The translations under genes and the position numbers were made by a program. From Smittium culicis (taxonomy: Eukaryota; Kickxellomycota; Harpellomycetes; Harpellales; Legeriomycetaceae), in assembly GCA_001970855.1 (NCBI GenBank), contig LSSN01000080.1, positions 1 to 31,173 of the forward strand: a stretch of 31,173 nucleotides of DNA, given 5' to 3'. The first letter of the stretch is position 1. Every line of letters begins with the position of its first letter. This document shows, piece after piece, positions 23,917 through 31,173 of this stretch. The notes beneath the pieces are model-generated. The model was not told where the DNA came from. It worked only from the letters and a program-made list of their open reading frames with translations, and ran no database searches.

Positions 23917-25306
23917 ACTTGCAAGGTCAAAAAAATATACAACGAAGCGCAAGTTCAATTCAACAAAGAAATATATTGAATTTCTAAAAAATGAATTCAA
24001 ATTTCTTAGATTAATTATTTTTTTATTTTTTTAGTAGCAAGTATTATTGGAAGGAATATCATTGGGTTATTGATCTATCCAATTGAGCTTGCCAAAAATG
24101 AAAAATTAGGAAGCTATTAGAGCTAAAGTATGTAAATAGTAAACAAGCATTGGATAATTTGTTTTTTGGCAAATAACAGCACTTTTTTTTTTTTTTTTTT
24201 TAGCTAAGGCTTTTAGGTTACAGCCAGAAATTTATATAAAAAATATAACCTTATGCGTAATTTTAATCAAAATTTTGAATTTATCTCTTTCATGGGCGGT
24301 AGACTAGATTTGACCCACAAAATATAGCGAACAGCGTTCATATAAAATACTTTTAATCCGTGACTACTTCAATCATTGGTTTATTGTTGAATTGCTGCTA
24401 ATAATATATATACTTATAAATCAATAACGAATCAATAAATTGGATTTTTATGATAGTTGGACGGGAAAGGGTTAAATAAATATACTGAATAAAAGATAAG
24501 ATTAAATAAAAACCCATTGTAAATATTTAAACCTTCCAGGACCAACGCTAATACACTATTATAAAAACCATAATTTGATAAGCCAAATATGAATAACTTG
24601 TTATTGAATATATTAATATTGATAAATAATATATCATTAACCCTCCAAGTCCAGGACTGCATTAAATATACATTTGATAATTCAAATGCATACTTTATCA
24701 TTTGAAGCTTGAAAGTTCATGACTTGATGGGTTTACATTAATTATTGATTTATCAGCTTGTCATTTGGTTGCATAATTTAGGTAGTGAAAAAATTATCAA
24801 CTCGCATTCATAGGGATAATTTCATATTTATTTTATGATTTTTTTATATAATTTTTATTTTGATACAAATTTTAGAAGAATATATCATATCATTCCTTCG
24901 TTCCACAATCAGAAATTTAGTTTAAAAATTACAGAATATATTATTTCAATGAGCGACACAACTCGCAGAAATCAGCTAAAATAGAAAATAAATTTTTTTT
25001 AAAAAATAAATAATTTAAATTGTAATTTTCATCTTTTTTATAAAGGTATACCACGCTATACTTCAGATAAGAGAGATATTAAGTTTTATAATCTTATAGG
25101 TTAAAACTAAACAGAAAACCTAAAGTAAATAAAAATAAGAGTATTAAAATGAACTAATTAATTATTATATGGCATATACTGTAAAGTACACGTTAGTGAT
25201 ATCCTTAACACCTTTTCTTTGGCAATGGTAATCTACCAGCAAAAATATTTTCATAAAATTTTAATAAAAAATTAGTTAAAAGAATCAATTACCTTAAAAT
25301 TAATCG
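23917..25306. other. Region between RPC9 and the DIRS relic, no gene seen
   Basis: AT-rich DNA with a run of about 20 T at 24183-24202. An 89-codon open frame on - (24432-24701) has no family resemblance and hydrophobic, low-complexity content, so it is not called a gene. The part nearest 25306 should contain the left end of the DIRS element, but I could not define a terminal repeat. Confidence 0.45.
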
Positions 25307-26340
25307 ATGGGACGATCAAATGAAGCTTTGGCGCCTGCAAGTAAAGAGCATGTCAATGCATTTTCAGAAATAGCACAGAAACATCTACGAGAAAATGAAA
25401 TCAACCAGGAGCCAAAAAAACCCGTACGTCACAAGAAGGATTCCGGTGATAGTTTAACTGCATATCCAGAGCTCATAGAGGCACACCCATCAATTGAAGA
25501 AGAATTCTACCGTTCGTCTTTGACCAAAGAAATACACAAGGTTAAATCCACTGTTGCCCCAAGACTAGCTCTGTGAACTAAAATTCACCGCCATTGAACG
25601 AATATGGATCAAGTGCGGCGAAGAAGGCTGATTCTTCTTGTATGGAATCCAGATAGCCCTTGCTCAAGCGACCAGACCGATAGATTACTATTTCCATAGC
25701 CGAATCCAGGATAACCCAGGGCTCGATTTTTCCGATGATACAGAAATCATGTTTGCGAGCACTATGAGAGCACTCCTTTCCGATGCAGCTTAACAGTAAT
25801 TCAGACGAGGTTAGATAACCTTCATAAAGGACTGGATCTTCCTGGAAAGCCAAATAATATCATAGAGTCTGAAATAAAACCGCTGATGGAACAAGAGGTT
25901 TGGAAGCACTCATAGCTAAGAATCCAGCTGCAAAATGCCAGAGAGTCTAGCCCTTTCGTAAGATCCAGCAGAGCTCGATCCAAAATAACTCGAGTAGCAG
26001 CAACACTGTTACGGCGCTGAGTACCTTAGCTGCAACCGCCGTTGAAGTCAGTAATAAGACCTCGGCCGTCAGAAAAATTTTCGAGGAAGAGGTTGTGGGT
26101 GCGTAAAGGGGTCACAATAGAGGTCCAAGACGGCCCCACGGAAGGGGTTCCACTAGCTAGTTTAAATTGGCATGGTCCAAACCGATATAAAACCGATAGG
26201 TTTAGAATATAGTTACAATGGGATTCAGAATCCCCTTATCGAACCCAACCTCAGAGTCACTTCGACCTCCATCGGTACAAAAGTAAGTCGAGCTGGGAGG
26301 CCAGCAAGGTCCTAACAAAGCAGATGGCGACCCTCCTGTC
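25307..26340 (+). pseudogene. DIRS gag-like relic, frameshifted
   Basis: The first 89 codons are intact (MGRSNEALAPASKEHV... to a TGA at 25574), with LTAYPELIEAHPSIEEEFYR as the gag-like hallmark. The protein then continues in other frames: PPLNEYGSSAAKKADSS, next ALAQATRPIDYYFHSRIQDN with IMFASTMRALLSDAA, next TRLDNLHKGLDLPGKP, and from about 25900 a frame that stays in register with the reverse transcriptase (LEALIAKNPAAK). At least four frame changes are therefore needed. Near 26096-26153 the frame is Arg/Gly-rich (RGHNRGPRRPHGRGS), a likely nucleic-acid-binding box, broken by one TAA. Stops in the last part fall at probable Trp codons. Confidence 0.75.
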
Positions 26341-27838
26341 AAAGAAATCGACGAGATTCAACCTCGAGAACCAGGATTCTACATTCAGCTGTTCACGATA
26401 CCCAATAAGACTATGGGACTTCAGACAGCTCTCGAACTACGAATGCTTAACCAGAATGTAGAGGAGCAGAACTTCAATATGAAGACCCTGTCTTATATCT
26501 ACCGCATGGTCCTCAGAATAGACTATTTTACATCCTTCGACCTACAGGATAGGCTCATGAATATCCTGGTATACTAGCAGTGTCCAAAGTACCCACGCTT
26601 TCATTGGAATGATCGAATTATTATGTTTCGGGTCCTACCAATCGGGTTATCACTTAGCCAGTTGGTATTCACCAAAATCCTCCGCCCAGTTCTATAATAG
26701 GTAAGAGCCAAAGAAATACGAATATCAGCATACTTTTTCGACCTAATAATCATGGTAGAATCCAAAGAGGCATGTGCAAAAATCACACGCAGAATATACT
26801 TCAAGCTTCGGGAGCTTGCATTTAAGATCAACGATGAGAAATAGTCTACATTCCCATCCCAATCTATCTCACATCTGGGGGTGGTAATAAACACTGGGGA
26901 TATGACAATGAAGGTTCTGAAAACCAAGATACGGGATCTTCGACACGAGGTATGAAAAATACTGAATGCTGGCCATACGGTATTGTAACGTCTAGCGAGA
27001 TTTATCACGAAATCCAAATCAATGTCGATCGCTCTCCTACCTGGACGCTTAATGCTCCTATAACTTATAGAGCTCAAGATCTTTTCTCAGTTCACATTTA
27101 AATCATAAATGTCGACAGAAAAGCTGACAAACTTTGCGTTCCAGAACGTAGTATTTTGAATGAACCAGCTGAAATCATGTAATGGTGTATCGAAATCTTA
27201 AGAGACCCCTGAATTTGATATATTCTTGAACTTCAGAGACTCAACATAAGGGATTGTAGTTAACCAGCACACATACTCAGTATCATGAACACAATCCGAG
27301 GAAATGATTGAAATCAGCGCCAATGAACTGACGATGGTCATGTTTGAACTCATGATCAAGAGCGTGATCGGAAGTGTGGTGTTACTCTACTTGAACATAA
27401 CATCCAAAATTACGCACGTAAAGAAATTAGCGGGAGCTACTTCGCTAGAACGACTCAAAATTATCGATAAAATTTTCTCACACTACTTGAAGATCAATAT
27501 CCGACCGCTGGTGAATTATTTTTCATCAGCACTCAATTCATCAAACGCTCCAAGCATAATAACTGCTAAAAACAAATTTTCTCTGTCGTAGGAGACATTC
27601 AAAACACTGGAATCCGTGTATGGCTCACACGACGTGAATAAATTTGCCTCCCAGATGAGCAAAAAAGCAGAGTTATACTACAACTGGTTTACCGAAAACC
27701 AATCTCTGAGGCAGAATTTACTAGCGTTCAAATGAACGGGGTTATAAACCCTTTATTCAAACCCGTTTTGAATTCTGATAGCATAAACCGTGCATAATCG
27801 CCAAGGGCACGAATTAAAATAACTTTAGTAACTCCAAT
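26341..27838 (+). pseudogene. DIRS reverse transcriptase-RNase H relic
   Basis: A single frame runs from 26341 to about 27780, then shifts by one base to give ARIKITLVTPM with KSEIWFPDL, as in the end of DIRS RNase H. RT landmarks are IQPREPGFYIQLFTIP, DYFTSFDLQD, MFRVLPIGLSLSQLVFTK, IRISAYFFDLIIM and SQSISHLGVVI. RNase H landmarks are ETPEFDIFLNFRDST and VYGSHDVNKFASQMS. The catalytic box reads YFFD where Y.DD is expected, and three RNase H positions expected to be Asp read Asn (27229, 27394, 27544). About 17 stops interrupt the frame, several of them at inferred Trp or Gln codons. The protein cannot be functional as read. Confidence 0.88.
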
Positions 27839-28978
27839 GTGAAAGTCAGAAATATGGTTCCCAGACCTGAGGCACTATCAATTTCACAGCCACTACTTAT
27901 TCATGAAACAGCTGTAGTGCCGGATTTAAAAAAGCGGAATGTCGGCGCTCCTGGAAAACAAGCACTGGAACTAGATGACCTTGAAGATCAGCAGCGTTTC
28001 TTCGATATGCAAGGTCTCGGAAATTACACCAATGACATTATCGTTTCCAAAAAACGACGTTTCAGACGTCGTTCGAGATAAGGTTCTATCCAACAGCGCT
28101 TTTTATACTGAAGAATTTCAAATGATATTAATACAACGATCTCAGAACTTCAGATCATCAACTTTAAGGCCGAGATCTATACAGCGGACAAGTTAAAAGC
28201 CGGATATACAAAGGCTTACAAATCCGCACTGCTGAAGCTAGCTGAAAACTCAACAGAATTGTCTAGCCATCCGATGATTGCCGGATTTAAATAGAAATAG
28301 GGTGTTGCATCATTCGTACCTTTTTTCAGACTGATTCTAGATATAACGCCAGTATTGGATAAAATTAAAGAATGGGACCCATCAACTGAACTCACAACCA
28401 AGCGATTAATTGCCTAGTTATGCTGGATTCTGTCACTAACTCAACTCTTAAGGTTGAGAGATATAAATAGGACCGAAGAAGAACGAATCCACGTTACCCA
28501 AGGGGTGCTAAATTTGGTTATTGTAGACCTCAAAGATTAGCTCGCTGGCTGACAAATATATAAGCCCTGTCAAATTGCTCCTCACATAGATCCAATATTA
28601 TGCTCAGTAAATACGTACTCATTTTACAAGGAAAAGTTAGCTAATAACCTTTGCTCAACCCCACATACTAATAATAGCAAGTGGGTTGTAAACAGATTGT
28701 TGAGGTTTGTAAACAACAAAGAAAAGCCGATATCTGTAAATAGAATTTACAGACACATAAGATTAATATACGCTTTAATACGCTACGTCTCAGATACAAA
28801 AATACTCAAGGGTAGAGAGATCAAAGTAAAATCAGCGGCTCATTCAGAGGTATCTGCTGATTAATTAGTTTCACACACCTTTTGGTCGAATTATTTTATC
28901 TTAGATTCATACTATCGACTCGTAATAAATTCATCGAATAACTTGACTGAGATGATTCTACAATTTGGAGAAACTTAA
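27839..28978 (+). pseudogene. DIRS tyrosine recombinase relic
   Basis: One frame runs 27839-28978 without a frameshift but with internal TAA, TGA and TAG codons. Its first part, PLLIHETAVVPDLKKRNVGA, overlaps the end of the RNase H frame. A one-base deletion near 27890 explains why the two lie in different frames. Then come DMQGLGNYTNDIIVSKKR, TKAYKSALLKLAENS (the core-binding SAM-like part) and the catalytic part, with LLRLRDINRTEEER around the first Arg, VLNLVIVDLKD, SKWVVNRLLRFVNNKEKP, and HTFWSNYFILDSYYRLV with the probable nucleophilic Tyr near 28910. The family's HxxR box is not clear (AAHSEVSAD). The enzyme is inactivated. Confidence 0.82.
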
Positions 28979-29170
28979 TACGTTTCCTCTCTGATTTATA
29001 ATGCTAGAATTAATCGAGCTCTTTAGAGCGAAGAATAATTACTATTATACGATGAAAGATGAGAAGCATATCAGCTTTCATATTTTACAGTTTAAAACAT
29101 AAAATTTTTTTCAGTTCATTTCACTCACTTTAGTTTTATTTGATTTAGATTTTCGTTTTAGTTTTATCCA

Positions 29171-29204
29171 ATAAGACGATAGACCTTATATGTATCGTCT
29201 CTTA
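29171..29204. repeat. Inverted repeat just right of the DIRS relic
   Basis: AGACGATA at 29174-29181 pairs exactly with TATCGTCT at 29193-29200. The pairing extends outward with one mismatch or bulge to ATAAGACGATA against TATCGTCTCTTAT. It lies about 200 bases after the recombinase stop, so it could belong to the element's right end. This is position-based inference only. Confidence 0.45.
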
Positions 29205-30572
29205 TATAGTATGAATTAAAAATTCTATACAAGATAAATAATTACATTTTTATTTATTGCCGAGATTTTCTCATTTTGACTTTATTTTTTTATCAAAACT
29301 ATCAATCCTGTTTTAATATAACGCAAACGATTTTGTTTCATTAGTAAGGTTATGTTTTTAAATTTTTGAGTGCTTTATTCTAAATTTAAAGCCAATATGA
29401 ATATATAGTAAAAAAATGAAATTATAAAGCTTAAATTTAAAAATAAGAATATTTTTATTCCAACTTTTTTTGCTTAATAATATAAGCGCTTTGTTAAACT
29501 TATAGACCGGCTATAGAAATCCTCATAAATTAAAAATGCAATTATGATGGTTAATATAAGAAGGAAATAATAATATTAATAGAATTCAGAAAAAATTAAA
29601 ATTTTTTCAAAGAATTGTAAAATTATATTTACAATGAAGCTAAAAATTCTGCAGTTTGCAAATAAAAAATAGAATATATAAACTAACCGCATGTATCCTC
29701 AAAAAATTGTGCATCTCTTTGTGATTCGCTGGTTTATACTGATTATCTACGAAAATAATATATAATGAGCTAAAAAAAACTTATTATACAAGTTCTAATA
29801 TCTCTAATAGATTTTCAAATATTCTGATCTGAGCTGAGTTAAATAATTATGATTAAAGTTTTTACTAAATTTATATCTATAGCTCACTAAATCGGTTAAT
29901 TTTTATTCATTCGATAATAAAATTATTCTAGGAATTAAGAGTAATTTAAATCAAATATTAAATTAGTTTCTCAATCAAAGAGTAATAATAAGAGTCATTA
30001 AAAACTCTTCAAAACTAGTGGGTATTAATAATTCTTATAAATAATAATTAAATTATCACAATTATTTAATTGGTTTTGAAATATCATTTATATAAGGTAT
30101 AACTATTAAAAAAGGGTGGGTTCAAAAAAAATTTAGAAAATAAACTAATATTATAAATGTTATCATTAATGTGAAAATGCAATCTTTGCCATTATTCTAA
30201 ATTAATCACACGTAAACGTTTTTATTTTTACTACTTTTAATTAAAAAGAAAAAAATTTAACAATTATAAATAATTATTTCATTCGTTTTTTATAACTTTA
30301 AAGTAAGTTATTTAATTGTAAGTTTTAAAATAAATCATTTGGATAATTTGGATGAGAGTTTTTTAGTCTATTATATTATTAAGTATTATTTCAAGATTAT
30401 AATCTTATAATAGTATTGGCAACCAGTATTTTGAATTTACTGAGAATAGAGGCACGCTTATTATTGTGTAATTTTATCCAATAGATGCACAGCTATAATT
30501 ATGCAAATAATAAGACACTTTTATTGCGAGAAATTCGTTTTTTTAATCTTAATTTGAAATTTTTATGATCCT

Positions 30573-30601
30573 TATATATGATGCTCCTACCATCATATAT
30601 A
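30573..30601. repeat. Perfect 11-bp hairpin
   Basis: TATATATGATG (30573-30583) and CATCATATATA (30591-30601) are exact reverse complements around a 7-base loop, CTCCTAC. It is not followed by a distinctive T-run and no gene lies beside it, so a terminator role is not supported. Confidence 0.6.
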
Positions 30602-31023
30602 ATTATATTTCCCATTTTTATAATTTTAGTTTTTTATAATTACGATTATTTCCTATCTCGAATTCTGCTTTTGTTAATTTCTTTTTATTTTATTCAGTTA
30701 TTATATATTCCCCAATAAAGGTAAGCAATTATAACTAAAGAACCTCACAATAAAACATTAAGCCTTCAATAAAATCACCATAAAACAGAAATTTCTTACT
30801 AATCAAGTCGAGCTTCAATATAACTTGATAAATTCTGCAACTAAACGACTAAAAAAAACTCAAATCATATTAGCAATCATTAATAATTGTAATTATCTTC
30901 AATAATTAATTATAAAATAGTATTAAAAGTTAAAATTCAACTTATTTGGATTAGATAAATACTTAATCGCACTTTCTTTTCTTTTCTATTTTTTTATTAA
31001 AATATTTTAATTGTTAAATGCAA

Positions 31024-31173
31024 GTAAAAGTAAAAGTAAAAGTAAAAGTAAAAGTAAAAGTAAAAGTAAAAGTAAAAGTAAAAGTAAAAGTAAAAGTAAA
31101 AGTAAAAGTAAAAGTAAAAGTAAAAGTAAAAGTAAAAGTAAAAGTAAAAGTAAAAGTAAAAGTAAAAGTAAAA
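31024..31173. repeat. Hexanucleotide tandem array (GTAAAA)25
   Basis: Exactly 25 uninterrupted copies of GTAAAA fill 31024-31173 and run off the end of the window. The unit is unlike TTAGGG-type telomere repeats and has only one G, so a simple microsatellite that stopped an assembly, or lies at the window edge, is more likely than a chromosome end. A divergent telomere cannot be excluded from the sequence alone. Confidence 0.95.

Larger units (their letters stand above)
25307..28978 (+). mobile_element. Decayed DIRS-superfamily tyrosine-recombinase retrotransposon
   Basis: The coding order gag, reverse transcriptase, RNase H, tyrosine recombinase, all on +, is that of DIRS elements. These integrate by a tyrosine recombinase rather than a DDE integrase. 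Recognisable pieces lie in the expected order over about 3.7 kb, and the GC content is clearly above that of the flanks. More than 20 internal stops and several one-base frame changes show that the copy is dead. No split direct or inverted terminal repeats could be identified by eye, so the true ends are unknown and may lie up to several hundred bases outside these limits. Confidence 0.85.
28979..31023. other. AT-rich DNA to the terminal repeat, no gene seen
   Basis: No coding-like frame on either strand. The first few hundred bases may contain the right end of the DIRS element. Two small hairpins are listed separately. The rest is A/T-rich without recognisable RNA genes. Confidence 0.5.

Noticed and set aside
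24432..24701. 89-codon open frame on the - strand
   Set aside because: Low-complexity hydrophobic sequence without family resemblance, in DNA where such frames arise by chance.
14580..25300. tRNA, rRNA, snRNA or CRISPR features
   Set aside because: I looked for conserved tRNA B-box sequences (GTTCGA context), rRNA blocks and regularly spaced repeats, and saw none that could be supported by eye.
26601..27077. 158-codon open frame on - opposite the reverse transcriptase
   Set aside because: It is the antisense of the DIRS RT relic, which is recognised clearly on + in one frame.
30573..30601. Hairpin as a transcription terminator
   Set aside because: There is no adjacent gene and no terminator-like T tract. 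Rho-independent terminators are not expected in nuclear eukaryotic DNA.

Overview
This is AT-rich nuclear DNA from a eukaryote with spliceosomal introns. Five protein genes can be reconstructed. They share twelve introns of about 85 to 185 bases, nearly all GTA...AG, and they use the standard stop codons TAA, TAG and TGA. The short introns, the Asn/Ser-rich protein insertions, the gene content and the relic of a DIRS-type retrotransposon suggest an early-diverging, zygomycete-grade fungus, possibly from the Harpellales/Kickxellomycotina. That placement is inference from composition and family resemblance, not a search result.

Layout. Positions 852-14000 are a gene-dense half. A TMEM94-like P-type-ATPase-related membrane protein (852-5806, +, five exons) is followed by a protein ending in a TCP10/CPAP C-terminal-type domain (6323-7992, +, five exons). 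The KEOPS kinase Bud32 (8336-9077, -, two exons) converges on it, and a kinesin-5 spindle motor (10017-13989, -, three exons) lies beyond. Positions 14000-31173 are a repeat- and relic-rich half. A GC-richer island of unknown origin lies at about 15.0-15.75 kb, and decayed coding-like stretches lie at 15.8-17.6 kb. A very AT-rich desert then runs to 23.4 kb, where one small intact gene sits, the RNA polymerase III subunit Rpc9/C17 (23376-23916, -, two exons). A decayed DIRS-superfamily retrotransposon (gag, reverse transcriptase-RNase H, tyrosine recombinase; 25307-28978, +) follows. After that come about 2 kb of AT-rich DNA with small inverted repeats and 25 exact copies of the hexamer GTAAAA, which end the window.

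The five genes are housekeeping genes (Mg2+ transport-type ATPase family, centriole/spindle-related protein, tRNA t6A modification, mitotic spindle, Pol III transcription). Nothing suggests that they act as a cluster.

The most informative observation is in the DIRS relic. Where the ancestral residue can be inferred, premature stops lie mostly at Trp and Gln positions, and expected RNase H aspartates read as Asn. This is the pattern left by C:G to T:A hypermutation (RIP-like, or 5-methylcytosine deamination). Single-base indels were added on top of it.
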